Origin: Vitreoscilla massiliensis | GTDB taxonomy: Bacteria > Pseudomonadota > Gammaproteobacteria > Burkholderiales > Neisseriaceae | Length of the DNA: 64,000 nt | Reading direction: 5' to 3' | Assembly: GCF_001457815.1 (NCBI RefSeq) | Contig: NZ_LN898217.1 | Span: forward strand, 62,001 to 126,000 | Part shown: positions 17,713 to 26,974 of the stretch, in pieces | How positions within the stretch are numbered: the first letter of the stretch is position 1 | Layout: every line of letters begins with the position of its first letter | The notes under the pieces: model-generated | The model's database searches: none | The model's input: only the letters and a program-made list of their open reading frames with translations | What the model was told of the DNA's origin: nothing | Program-made: the position numbers and the translations under genes

Positions 17713-18435
17713 ATGTTAAGCGCTGTAATCATAGAAGATGAGGTGTTGGCGGCAGAGCGCTTGCGCATCTTGCTGCAAGATTGTCAGGTGACTTTGCTCC
17801 ACCATTTTGAGCACCCACAAACCGCGTTGGAATGGCTGAGCCAACACCAAGTGGATGTGGCATTTGTGGACATCGGCTTGCCCGAAATCGATGGCTTGCA
17901 ATTGGTAGAGCGCTTGAATCGCTCATCGGGCGTGCCACCGAAAGTCATTTTTACCACCGCGTATGAAGAACATGCACTGAAAGCATTTGATTTGGCGGCG
18001 GTGGATTATTTGTTAAAACCGATCAAAATGACGCGTTTACAGGCCGCATTAGAGCGCATAGAGCCACATAAAAACACCGATGAATTCACCGCATTCAAAG
18101 TGATGAGCCGCGAACGCATGGTGGAGATTCCGTGGCAAAAAAGCCGTTATTTGGTGGCAGAAGAAAAAAGCGTGATTTTGGTCACCGCTGATGGTAAAAC
18201 GTACGACTTACCGAAAACGCTGATTTACTGGGAAGAGCTGCTCGGTGAGCGCGTGATCCGCATCCACCGCAATGCCTTGGTGATGCGACATGGTTTGGAT
18301 TCATTGGTGCGTTTGCCTGGCAAACACGTGGACGACACCGCCAACTGGGGGGCAAAAATCTTGGATTTGGAAGAGGTTTTGCCTGTAAGCAGAAGACAAT
18401 TGGCAAATTTGCGCAAGCAAATGCGCGCACGTTAA
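17713..18435 (+). CDS. LytTR-family response regulator (AlgR/LytR type)
   Basis: 240 residues from the ATG at 17713 behind GAGGGAA. Residues 1-115 form a receiver domain: acidic pocket EDE near 8-10, phospho-Asp in VAFVDIGLPEIDG near 55, TTAYEEHALKAFDLAAVDYLLKP near 86-108. Residues about 140-240 form a LytTR DNA-binding domain (FKVMSRERMVEIPW, IRIHRNALV). AlgR-type regulators control pili, alginate or virulence with a LytS/FimS kinase. No kinase gene is in the window. It ends 21 bases before the aldo/keto reductase. Confidence 0.88.
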   Translation: MLSAVIIEDEVLAAERLRILLQDCQVTLLHHFEHPQTALEWLSQHQVDVAFVDIGLPEIDGLQLVERLNRSSGVPPKVIFTTAYEEHALKAFDLAAVDYLLKPIKMTRLQAALERIEPHKNTDEFTAFKVMSRERMVEIPWQKSRYLVAEEKSVILVTADGKTYDLPKTLIYWEELLGERVIRIHRNALVMRHGLDSLVRLPGKHVDDTANWGAKILDLEEVLPVSRRQLANLRKQMRAR

Positions 18436-18456
18436 ACGCGTGTACATGAGGACAAT

Positions 18457-19272
18457 ATGAGTCAATACATTGACATGCCCCGTTTGGGCTTAGGCACTTG
18501 GCGCTTAGAAGGTCAACAAGCCAGTGACACCGTGGCACAAGCCATACAATTGGGCTACCGCCACATTGATACCGCCACCCGTTATGAAAACGAAGCCGCC
18601 GTCGGCATCGGTTTGCAACAAAGCGGTGTTGCCCGCAAAGAATTGTTTGTCACCACCAAAATTTGGTACGACCAATTGGCACCAGAGGCAATGCGCCGTT
18701 CTGCTGCCGCCAGTTTGGAAAAACTGCAATTGGATATGGTGGATTTGCTGTTGATACATTGGCCCAATCCCGACCCAGCGTGGAACATGGCCGCCAGCTT
18801 GGAAACTTTGGCGGAAATCAAACAACAAGGTTGGGCGAAACACATCGGCGTGGCCAATTTCCCTGTCGCCTTATTGCAGCAAGCTTGGGGCATCATCGGT
18901 GAGGAATTGAAGGTCAACCAAGTGGAATACCACTTTGCCTTGCAGCAACAAGCCTTGCTCGAATTCACCCAGTCGCACAATATGTTGCTTACTGCCTACA
19001 GCCCATTGGCACGCGGCGATTTCAATGACAATCCGGTTTTGCAAGCCATAGCGACCAAACATGGTGCCAATGTCGGCCAAATCGCCTTGGCGTGGTTGTT
19101 GCGCCAAGACGGCGTGGCGGCAATACCGAAAGCAAGCAGTGTCGCGCACTTGCAAAGCAATTTACAGGCCGCTGCCATCGCCTTGGATGGCGATGATTTG
19201 GCGCAATTGCAAGCCATACCAAAAGACCAGCGTTTGATTAATCCTGATTTTGCGCCGCAATGGGATGCCTAA
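18457..19272 (+). CDS. Aldo/keto reductase
   Basis: 271 residues, TIM-barrel AKR. Motifs: GLGTWRLEG at the start, GYRHIDTATRYENEAAVG (catalytic Asp and Tyr) near 30, LLIHWPNP near 95 (catalytic His), and the NADPH-binding end AIPKASSVAHLQSNL. Closest by eye to DkgB/2,5-diketo-gluconate reductase-type enzymes; substrate not inferable. It lies 21 bases after the response regulator and may share its transcript. A DUS encodes N-L-Q-A-A. Confidence 0.88.
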   Translation: MSQYIDMPRLGLGTWRLEGQQASDTVAQAIQLGYRHIDTATRYENEAAVGIGLQQSGVARKELFVTTKIWYDQLAPEAMRRSAAASLEKLQLDMVDLLLIHWPNPDPAWNMAASLETLAEIKQQGWAKHIGVANFPVALLQQAWGIIGEELKVNQVEYHFALQQQALLEFTQSHNMLLTAYSPLARGDFNDNPVLQAIATKHGANVGQIALAWLLRQDGVAAIPKASSVAHLQSNLQAAAIALDGDDLAQLQAIPKDQRLINPDFAPQWDA

Positions 19273-19369
19273 CTGCACGATGATTTACAGGCCGCTTAGC
19301 GGCCTGTTGTGTTTCATGTGAAACCAAAGCTTTGCAATACAGCCAATTTCATTCTATACAGGAGAGGAT

Positions 19370-19810
19370 ATGAAGCATTTCTTATGGGTATTGACGGTGA
19401 TGGCCACAATGTCGCATGCAGATGTGGTTCTGTATGGGCCAATTAAAGGTGGTAATGGAGTGACATTTGAATCCACAAATAATAGTGTCGGAGAGATTAC
19501 CCAAATGGAGGATTACGGTCGACGTATAGCGGATATGGGGTTTTCTAAAGACGCGACTTGCCGTTTGGAATACCGACAAACGGCTAAGGGTAAAGAGATT
19601 TGGTTGTTTGGTTTAACCGGAGATTTTGGTATTTGGAATGACACCTATCTGCCCAGTGCTACGGTGCCATGGGAAAAGTGGCCGGCAAAGGTGAAACCAA
19701 CAGAGATTGCTACTGTGAATGCGCACACCAACGATTGTTATGATTTGCACTTTTGGAGTGGGGACAAAGCCAAAGGTCGCGACTATCCCATTTTAAAAAA
19801 ACTGCGTTGA
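19370..19810 (+). CDS. Secreted protein of unknown function
   Basis: 146 residues. Signal peptide (KHFLWVLTVMATMSHA, cleavage before DVVLYG). AGGAGAGG ahead of the ATG. The mature domain has two cysteines (TCRLEYR near 63, NDCYDLHFW near 123) that could form a disulphide, plus aromatic-rich strands. Base composition is slightly more AT-rich than its neighbours. No family recognised; presumably periplasmic or secreted. Confidence 0.6.
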   Translation: MKHFLWVLTVMATMSHADVVLYGPIKGGNGVTFESTNNSVGEITQMEDYGRRIADMGFSKDATCRLEYRQTAKGKEIWLFGLTGDFGIWNDTYLPSATVPWEKWPAKVKPTEIATVNAHTNDCYDLHFWSGDKAKGRDYPILKKLR

Positions 19811-19829
19811 CTCAGTAAGTGCATCCCGT

Positions 19830-19865
19830 AAACAAAGTGGCTTCTTATCAAGAGCCACTTTGTTT
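19830..19865. terminator. Bidirectional terminator
   Basis: AAACAAAGTGGC / GCCACTTTGTTT, a 12-bp stem between two convergent genes, T-rich on both sides. Confidence 0.85.
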
Positions 19866-19869
19866 GCAT

Positions 19870-20250
19870 TTAAAACTTCTCTATACGACAGCCGCGTTGT
19901 TTCTTGGCCGTGTCTGCCCACTGCGCCAATTGCGCTTGTTGGTCTGCGCTGGCAGTGCCTGATAAATGCGCTTGCCACACTGGCATAAATTCACTGGCCT
20001 TGGTATCGCGCACCACAAAACTGCCCATACACAGGCAATATACTTTGGTATCGACATTGACGCTGGTTTGTTCTTTTAAGCACTGCGCCACATATTGCTG
20101 CTCAAATTCGGCACCAAAGCCGTTTTGTTGGGCGGTGGTGTCTTGGGGTTGGGTGGGTTTGCTGCTGGCTTCAGGTGCAGAAGGGGCACAAGCAGACACA
20201 ATCAGTGCGCTGAGCAAAGACAAGCAGACGGTGGTGTAAGAAGCGTTCAT
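19870..20250 (-). CDS. Small cysteine-rich lipoprotein
   Basis: 126 residues from the ATG at 20250 behind CAGGAAA; the longer open frame upstream is not needed. Lipobox VSAC near residue 18-21, then a Pro/Ser/Thr/Gln tether, then a domain with four cysteines (AQCLKE, VYCLCMGSF, RGCRIEKF) likely making disulphides. No family recognised. Located in the envelope. Confidence 0.65.
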   Translation of the reverse strand: MNASYTTVCLSLLSALIVSACAPSAPEASSKPTQPQDTTAQQNGFGAEFEQQYVAQCLKEQTSVNVDTKVYCLCMGSFVVRDTKASEFMPVWQAHLSGTASADQQAQLAQWADTAKKQRGCRIEKF

Positions 20251-20680
20251 GGTGGTTTTCCTGAGTATGGCGCTATTGTAACGGTTCGCCCGTCGGCTGT
20301 TAACCAAGGCCATGTACACACCCATTGTGTTTTATGGAGAACACCCCATTTACAACATGGTATTGCAATACCTTAAGCGGCCTGTAAATAGGTCATCACG
20401 CCAATGAATACCGTGCAATACCAAGTTTGATGACGATGCATATGATGGTGTGGCTGCAGCATAAAAACGGCTTGTTATCATGGATGGAAATATGCGGCAA
20501 GCAGATGGTGATGCGGTACACACAAGGCGGTACGGTTGGGAATGCTCTCGCTGTTTTGTCGCCAGTGTCGCGCTGCTCAAGCCCTTATCGTGCCCACGCA
20601 AACCCTATGTAGCCAAGCTTACAAGCTGTAAGCACACATTTCACGCCTCGCCATCATCTGCCGCAGTGAGCGTAAATAAG

Positions 20681-20706
20681 TCGGCCTGTAAGCATTTACA
20701 GGCCGC
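20681..20706. repeat. DUS inverted pair upstream of the metH promoter
   Basis: TCGGCCTGTAA (first base changed), a 3-base loop, then TTTACAGGCCGC. It could insulate the metH promoter from upstream transcription. Confidence 0.7.
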
Positions 20707-20721
20707 TTATGTGTTTAGATT

Positions 20722-20730
20722 TGCTATAAT
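20722..20730 (+). promoter_or_regulatory. Extended -10 promoter for metH
   Basis: TGCTATAAT at 20722-20730 combines a perfect -10 with the TG extension; no good -35 is visible 17 bases upstream. Expected start near 20737, about 49 bases before the metH ATG. Confidence 0.5.
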
Positions 20731-20740
20731 CTGCCCGTTT

Positions 20741-20765
20741 ACAGGTGTTGAAACACCTGTTTTTT
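20741..20765 (+). terminator. Terminator-like hairpin in the metH leader
   Basis: ACAGGTGT / ACACCTGT, an 8-bp stem with a 4-base loop followed by T6, directly downstream of the predicted transcription start and 20 bases before the ATG. There is no upstream gene on this strand for it to terminate, so it may act as an attenuator or be a decayed uptake-sequence pair. Confidence 0.5.
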
Positions 20766-20785
20766 AATGTTTTTGGAACCCAGTC

Positions 20786-23700
20786 ATGACCAGTAATCGC
20801 ACCGAACTGTTGTATTCACTCTTAAAACAACGCATCTTGCTGTTAGACGGCGGCATGGGCACGATGATCCAGCGCCACAACCTGTCTGAGGCGGATTTTC
20901 GCGGTGAGCGTTTCAAAGACTGGCCCCAAGACATACGCGGCAATAATGACATTTTGGTGTTGACGCAGCCAGACGTTATCGCGGGCATAGAGCGCGAATA
21001 TTACGAAGCCGGCGCAGACATCGTCGAAACCAATACTTTTAATGCGACCAGCATCGCCCAAGCCGATTACGGCATGGAAGGTTTGGTTTATGACATCAAC
21101 TTTGCCGCCGCCCAAATCGCGCGCGGTTTGGCCGATGAATTCACCCAGCTTACGCCGAATAAACCGCGTTTTGTTGCCGGCGTGTTAGGCCCCACCAACC
21201 GCACCGCGTCCATCTCTCCCGATGTGAACGACCCCGGCTTTCGCAATGTGAAATTCGACGAATTGGTGGAAGCCTATTTGGAAGCGATAGATGGCTTGGT
21301 AGAGGGAGGCGTTGACTTGTTGATGGTGGAAACCATCTTCGATACCTTGAATGCCAAAGCAGCGGTATACGCCATCGAGAAATACTTCGATGACCACAAC
21401 ATGCGTTTGCCGGTGATGATCTCCGGCACCATTACTGACCAATCTGGCCGTACGCTGACAGGCCAAACCACCGAAGCGTTTTACAACAGCTTGCGCCATG
21501 CGCAGCCGATTTCTTTTGGCTTGAACTGTGCCTTAGGCCCTGATTTGTTGCGCCCGTATGTGGAAGAAATGAGCCGCATTTCTGAGACGTTCGTGTCTGT
21601 GCATGCCAATGCGGGTTTACCGAATGCGTTCGGTGGCTACGATTTGACTCCAGACGACATGGCGGTAAATATCAAAGAGTGGGCCGAATCAGGCTTGGTC
21701 AATATTGTTGGCGGTTGCTGTGGCACCACGCCTGACCACATCCGCGCCATGTGCGCTGCGGTAGAGGGTATCACCCCACGCGCTTTGCCTGAGCTCAAGC
21801 CTGCGATGCGTTTGTCAGGCTTAGAGCCGTTCAATACCGATGCCGACAGCTTGTTTGTCAACGTCGGCGAGCGCACCAACGTTACTGGTTCAAAAGCGTT
21901 TGCGCGTTTGATTTTAAACGGCCTGTATGACGAAGCTTTGGAAGTGGCCAAAACCCAAGTGGAAAATGGCGCCCAAATCATCGACATCAATATGGACGAG
22001 GGCATGCTCGACGCCGAAGCGGCAATGGTGCGCTTCTTGAACTTGGTTGCGGCCGAGCCTGATATTGCGCGTGTACCGATTATGGTCGACAGCTCACGCT
22101 GGAATGTCATCGAAAAAGGCTTGAAATGCATCCAAGGCAAGGCGATAGTGAACTCGATTTCCCTGAAAGAAGGCGAAGCCGAATTCATTGCCCATGCCAA
22201 AGAAATCAAGCGCTATGGTGCGGCCACTGTGGTGATGGCATTTGACGAAACCGGCCAAGCCGATACTTACCAAAAGAAAATCGACATCTGCAAACGCAGT
22301 TACGACATCTTGGTCAACCAAGTCGGTTTCGACCCGAACGACATCATTTTTGATGCGAATATTTTCGCCGTCGCCACCGGCATTGAAGAACACGCGCGCT
22401 ATGGTTTGGACTTTATCGAAGCCGTCGGTTGGATACACCAAAACCTGCCGCACGCCAAAACCTCAGGCGGCGTGTCTAATGTGTCGTTCTCATTCCGTGG
22501 CAATAACAAAGTGCGCGAAGCCATCCATGCGGTGTTCTTATACCATGCGATTAAAAACGGTTTGACCATGGGCATCGTCAACGCTGGTGCTTTGGAAGTG
22601 TACGAAGAAGTCGAGCCTGAATTGCGCGAACGCATTGAAGACGTGGTATTGATGCGCACGCCCAAAGACGGCGGCGATGCCACCGAGCATTTGATTGAAT
22701 TGGCCGAGCGTTACAAAGGCGAAGCCGTCGGTGGCAACAAGCAAGAAGATTTGGCGTGGCGCGAAAAAACCGTGCAAGAGCGCATCACTTATGCCTTGGT
22801 CAAAGGCATTGCTACCTACATCGAAGCCGATACCGAAGAGGCGCGGTTGGCCGCCAATCGTCCGATTGAAGTGATTGAAAACACCTTGATGAATGGCATG
22901 AACGTGGTCGGCGATTTGTTTGGCGCTGGCAAAATGTTCTTGCCGCAAGTGGTGAAGTCGGCACGGGTGATGAAGCAAGCAGTGGCGTATTTGCAGCCGT
23001 TTATTGAAGAAGAAAAACGCTTGCTCGGCTTGGAAGACCAGCCAGCCAACGGCACCATTGTGTTTGCCACAGTTAAAGGTGATGTGCACGACATTGGTAA
23101 AAACATTTGCGCGGTGGTGTTGCGTTGTAACAATTACAACGTGATTGACTTGGGCGTGATGGTGCCGAGTCAAACCATTTTGGATGCGGCCAAAGAGCAC
23201 AATGCCGACATCGTCGCCTGCTCAGGTTTGATTACGCCGAGCTTGGAAGAAATGAGCCACATCGCCAAAGAAATGCAGCGCCAAAATTTCCAAATTCCAT
23301 TGTTGGTGGGCGGTGCGACCACATCTAAGGCGCACACGGCAGTGAAAATCGAGCCGCATTACCACAACAACATCGCCATGCACTCACTCGATGCTTCACG
23401 TTTGGTCGGCGTGGTATCGCAATTGTTGCAAGACGACCAAGCAGCAGTGGAAGCGTTCAAGCAAAGCGTGCGCGATGAGTATGTGGACGTGCGCGAGAAG
23501 CACAACAAAAAACAGGCCAAATTGGTGAGCATAGAGCAAGCGCGCGCCAACAAAACCCCGATAGATTGGGACGCTTACCAACCGGTCAAACCAAGCTTCT
23601 TGGGTCGCAAAATCATCGACAACATCGACTTGGGCGAATTGGTAGAGCGTTTCGACTGGACCGTGTTCTTCCAAAGTTGGGAATTGGCTGGTCGCTATCC

Positions 23701-24493
23701 GGCAATTTTAAGCGATGAAGTGGTCGGTGAAGCCGCCACCGATTTGTTTAACAATGCGCAAGTGATGCTGAAACAAATCATAGACGAAAAATGGCTGACT
23801 GCTCGCGCCGTCATCGGCTTCTACCCTGCCAATGGCTTGGAAAACGATGACATCGTGTTCAAAACCCCAGAAGGCGACGCCGAAGCGATGCGTTGGCACA
23901 GCCTGCGCCAACAATTGCCAAAAACCCGTGGCGCCTACAATTCATGCCTCACCGATTACATCGCGCCAGAAAGCAGCGGCAAAACCGATTACATCGGCGC
24001 ATTTGCCGTGACCGCAGGCATAGGCATAGACGAGCATGTGCAACGCTTTGAAGACGCTGGTGACGACTATTCTGCCATCTTGCTCAAAGCCTTGGCCGAC
24101 CGTTTCGCCGAAGCCTTGGCCGAACGCATGCACGAATTGGTGCGCAAACAGTATTGGGGCTACGCCGCCGATGAAAACCTCAGCAATGAAGATTTAATCG
24201 ACGAGAAATACCAAGGCATACGTCCCGCGCCAGGCTACCCCGCCTGCCCAGACCACACCACCAAAGCCGATTTGTGGAAGCTATTGAACCCAGACGAAAT
24301 CGGTCTGACCCTGACCGAGTCATACGCGATGTGGCCAACCGCCGCTGTCAGCGGCTTCTACATCGCCCATCCAGAATCGCGCTATTTCGGCACCGGCAAA
24401 TTGGCCATAGACCAAGTAGAAGACTACGCCAAGCGCCGCGGCGTCAGCATGGAACAAGCCGAACGCGACTTGGCACCGGTGTTGGGGTATTGA
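20786..24493 (+). CDS. metH: Cobalamin-dependent methionine synthase
   Basis: 1235 residues, full length. Modules in order: homocysteine-binding barrel with zinc cysteines (NCALGPD near 250, GGCCGTTPDH near 310), methyl-THF domain (NVGERTNVTGSKAF near 360, then DINMDEGMLD), B12 cap and Rossmann domains with the cobalt-ligand motif KGDVHDIGKN near 767, and the C-terminal SAM activation domain (GYPACPDHTTKADLW near 1150). It transfers methyl from 5-methyl-THF to homocysteine. No metE is nearby. The gene is almost free of uptake sequences despite its length. Confidence 0.97.
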   Translation: MTSNRTELLYSLLKQRILLLDGGMGTMIQRHNLSEADFRGERFKDWPQDIRGNNDILVLTQPDVIAGIEREYYEAGADIVETNTFNATSIAQADYGMEGLVYDINFAAAQIARGLADEFTQLTPNKPRFVAGVLGPTNRTASISPDVNDPGFRNVKFDELVEAYLEAIDGLVEGGVDLLMVETIFDTLNAKAAVYAIEKYFDDHNMRLPVMISGTITDQSGRTLTGQTTEAFYNSLRHAQPISFGLNCALGPDLLRPYVEEMSRISETFVSVHANAGLPNAFGGYDLTPDDMAVNIKEWAESGLVNIVGGCCGTTPDHIRAMCAAVEGITPRALPELKPAMRLSGLEPFNTDADSLFVNVGERTNVTGSKAFARLILNGLYDEALEVAKTQVENGAQIIDINMDEGMLDAEAAMVRFLNLVAAEPDIARVPIMVDSSRWNVIEKGLKCIQGKAIVNSISLKEGEAEFIAHAKEIKRYGAATVVMAFDETGQADTYQKKIDICKRSYDILVNQVGFDPNDIIFDANIFAVATGIEEHARYGLDFIEAVGWIHQNLPHAKTSGGVSNVSFSFRGNNKVREAIHAVFLYHAIKNGLTMGIVNAGALEVYEEVEPELRERIEDVVLMRTPKDGGDATEHLIELAERYKGEAVGGNKQEDLAWREKTVQERITYALVKGIATYIEADTEEARLAANRPIEVIENTLMNGMNVVGDLFGAGKMFLPQVVKSARVMKQAVAYLQPFIEEEKRLLGLEDQPANGTIVFATVKGDVHDIGKNICAVVLRCNNYNVIDLGVMVPSQTILDAAKEHNADIVACSGLITPSLEEMSHIAKEMQRQNFQIPLLVGGATTSKAHTAVKIEPHYHNNIAMHSLDASRLVGVVSQLLQDDQAAVEAFKQSVRDEYVDVREKHNKKQAKLVSIEQARANKTPIDWDAYQPVKPSFLGRKIIDNIDLGELVERFDWTVFFQSWELAGRYPAILSDEVVGEAATDLFNNAQVMLKQIIDEKWLTARAVIGFYPANGLENDDIVFKTPEGDAEAMRWHSLRQQLPKTRGAYNSCLTDYIAPESSGKTDYIGAFAVTAGIGIDEHVQRFEDAGDDYSAILLKALADRFAEALAERMHELVRKQYWGYAADENLSNEDLIDEKYQGIRPAPGYPACPDHTTKADLWKLLNPDEIGLTLTESYAMWPTAAVSGFYIAHPESRYFGTGKLAIDQVEDYAKRRGVSMEQAERDLAPVLGY

Positions 24494-24532
24494 TGGATTA
24501 AGCTGCAACCATATCACTGGTAATAGTTTAAT

Positions 24533-24562
24533 AAAGGGCATCATATTTTATGACTGCCCTTT
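24533..24562 (+). terminator. Possible terminator after metH
   Basis: AAAGGGCA / TGCCCTTT with a 14-base AT-rich loop, 40 bases past the metH stop and just before base composition drops sharply. The tail is TATATA rather than a T-run, so efficiency is doubtful. It may mark the left edge of the island. Confidence 0.45.
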
Positions 24563-24625
24563 ATATATATATGCTAGTAAATATGCTTATTAAATAAATT
24601 AAAGCTTTTTTTAAGGAATCTAAAA

Positions 24626-25961
24626 ATGAGACTGATTTCAATTACAGCAATGAAGATTTTTGGCTATTTAGATTACTATTTAGATTTTAATCAAGATTTA
24701 AACTTACTCATTGGAACAAATGGTTCTGGTAAAACTACTATTCTAAAAATGATATTAGCTATTTTTGCAAATAATTTTGTGTATTTAGCTTCGCTTAACT
24801 TTAAAGAAATTGAGCTTAAATATATAGACAATAATGGGAAAAATGTAATAGTAACATTGAAGGGTTCTGAGCATACATACAAGAATAAAGGTAAACCAAT
24901 ACTAAGTTCGTTTGAGGTATTTGTTAGTAATCCTGCAGTTGAAATTATAGTTTCAATTCGTGACGGAGAAGTATTTGCCATTGAAGATTTATTGAATAAT
25001 CATGGAGAATATTTACTTTCTGATCTTGGTCGGCCAATGTTTTTGGGGGCTTGATAGGAAATTTGTTTTTTTAGAACATAGTTTTAATGACTATGTGGAT
25101 AACTTCTTATTTGATAGATATATTGATAGTGAAACAATTGATGATGATGGGTTATTTTACATTCAAGGCTTGTTAAGAAGTTATCATAATCATATGAAAA
25201 ATAGATATTTGAAATATTCGACAGGGGTTCGTAATCAAATTTTAGAAATTTTTTTAGAGAAGAAGTCAGAAAAAATAACTAATGATTTATTAGATGATTT
25301 AGTAGAAACGGCGGTTAAGTCAGAAAAAATATGGTTACAAATCCAAGAGTCTATTAATCAAGGATTATTACGATTACCTATAAAAGTAGTTGAATTATTG
25401 GAGTTAAGAGTTAAAGAGTTCTCAGAAGCGGTTAAAATTTCCTCTCCTCTGTTTATGTATGCAATGAATATGGAAAAGCATGAGGAATTAGCTGAAAATA
25501 TGGATATGCACTTTAGAGTTTATAAGGTATTGAAAGTATTAGAAAAACTGGAGGATTTTGGTGAGAAAAGCAATAAAAAGATTTTAGAATTTGAAAGAAT
25601 TATTAATAGTTTTTTGATTGAAAATAATAAAAAAATTAAGATAGATGGTAATGGAATTATTAAAATAAAGCATGGAAATCAACAAATTGATATTGAGAAT
25701 ATTTCTTCAGGTGAACGACAATTAATTATATTGTTTGGAAATGTAATTTTTAATGAAGAAATTGAGAAGCAGCAAGTTTTTATTATAGATGAACCAGAGT
25801 TATCACTTCATTTATCGTGGCAAGATAAGTTTACTTCGTCTTTATATCAATATTGCATGGAAAATAATAAAAAATTGCAGTTGATTTTGGCAACACACTC
25901 TCCATCAATTATTAATGATTATAGTAAAAAATTGAAATTTGTGAGGGGCTATAATGATTAA
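24626..25961 (+). pseudogene. PARIS AriA-like ABC-type ATPase, interrupted by a one-base frameshift
   Basis: Two overlapping frames, 24626-25054 and the frame continuing to 25961, join into one protein of about 444 residues if one G is removed from the T5-G5 tract at 25040-25049; the junction then reads MFLGLDRKF. Walker A IGTNGSGKTTILKM is near residue 31, the ABC signature SSGERQLIILFG near 365, Walker B VFIIDEPELSLHLSW near 385 and the switch motif LATHSPSI near 420. Together with the next gene this matches the AriA (AAA_15 ATPase)-AriB pair of PARIS defence. Strongly AT-rich, with no uptake sequence. Frameshift could be inactivating, programmed, phase-variable or an assembly error. Confidence 0.7.
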
Positions 25962-26892
25962 TAGTTCTATTCCAACACTTTCTAATCGGGCTTCAAATAA
26001 TCTGCCATATTTGTATGCAGATTTGCAAGATATTTCAATTTTTGTGGAAGATACAGCTGGAGAAACAAAGGCTTTTTATACAAAGTTAATGAGAAAGCTG
26101 GTGCCAAATATTAAGATACATTCTATTTTTACGTTAGGTTCAAAAAAATGTGTGATTAAATCAGCAGAAAATACTCAGGATATAACTAATAGACTCTATA
26201 TTATTGATGGGGATTTGGACTTATTCCATGGTTCAAAAGTTACAGTAAATGGGTTATTTAGAAGTAGTGTTTATTGCGTAGAAAATTATATTTGTAGTGA
26301 ACAGTCACTTGCAGCATTAATAGAGGAAAGTTCTGGAAAAGTTATATTTGAAGAGGCGTTAGAAATATTGTGTTGGGATGAGTTTGTAGGTTCTATAACT
26401 TTAGCATTTGAAGAAATTTTTATTCTCTATGCGATTGCGCACAGACTAAATAAAATATTAGTTAGATGTGATAGGGTTAATGAACAAATAAAAACAATTT
26501 CTAGATTTAAAAATGAAACTTGGATAAATCATCAAAGCCAATATAAATCTCCTAACATCAGTGTTATTCAGCAGGAAATAATACAATTAGAAACAGAAAT
26601 TTTACAATTTATTGAAATTGAGAAATTGGTTAGATGGAAAACTGAAATTTCGATAAAATTAAATGATTTAAGCCCAGATGAAAAAATGGATTTCATATCA
26701 GGTAAAAATTATATAATACCATTTATTAGAAATTACTTAATATATAAAGATGTACCAGCTATCAGGAGTGTGCCTCTTGAATCGCTGAAATATAGATTAT
26801 TGGCTGCTTCAAATCATCCTAAATTAAATGAATTACAATATGCATTAAATAAGGTAGTTACCGAAGGACAGTATATTCATAATTTGCCTTAA
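25954..26892 (+). CDS. DUF4435/TOPRIM-like protein, PARIS AriB-like effector
   Basis: 312 residues, start overlapping the ATPase stop by 8 bases. N-terminal pattern of the DUF4435/OLD-type TOPRIM fold: ISIFVEDTAGETKAFY near residue 30 (conserved Glu), FTLGSKKCVIK near 62, LYIIDGDLDLFHG near 85 (D-x-D metal pair) and SSVYCVENYICSE near 107 (EN motif). The second half is helical and Lys/Ile-rich. In PARIS, the AriB nuclease is released from AriA by phage anti-restriction proteins and cleaves tRNA. Assignment is by gene pairing and motifs; other ATPase+TOPRIM systems (OLD-like, Gabija-like) are alternatives. Confidence 0.65.
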   Translation: MINSSIPTLSNRASNNLPYLYADLQDISIFVEDTAGETKAFYTKLMRKLVPNIKIHSIFTLGSKKCVIKSAENTQDITNRLYIIDGDLDLFHGSKVTVNGLFRSSVYCVENYICSEQSLAALIEESSGKVIFEEALEILCWDEFVGSITLAFEEIFILYAIAHRLNKILVRCDRVNEQIKTISRFKNETWINHQSQYKSPNISVIQQEIIQLETEILQFIEIEKLVRWKTEISIKLNDLSPDEKMDFISGKNYIIPFIRNYLIYKDVPAIRSVPLESLKYRLLAASNHPKLNELQYALNKVVTEGQYIHNLP

Positions 26893-26910
26893 AGCTATTC
26901 ATCATTAGAC

Positions 26911-26937
26911 TAGGCCTGTAAACATTTACAGGCCGCT
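26911..26937. terminator. DUS-pair terminator at the right edge of the island
   Basis: GGCCTGTAAA at 26913-26922 faces TTTACAGGCC, with the reverse arm complete to GCCGC; the left arm has lost its GC end. It lies between the island and the convergent HAD gene, and may originally have served metH and the HAD gene. Confidence 0.7.
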
Positions 26938-26974
26938 TTATTATGGTTCCTACACCATTTAAAACATCACCAAA

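Larger units (their letters stand above)
20251..20785. other. Long intergenic region upstream of metH
   Basis: About 535 bases without a credible gene. It holds a lone DUS near 20379-20390, a DUS pair at 20681-20706, an extended -10 promoter and a 5' hairpin (listed separately). I looked for cobalamin and SAM riboswitch boxes and saw none. Confidence 0.6.

Noticed and set aside
20251..20785. Cobalamin or SAM riboswitch upstream of metH
   Set aside because: The expected B12-box and SAM-I conserved blocks were looked for and are not present in either strand of the leader.
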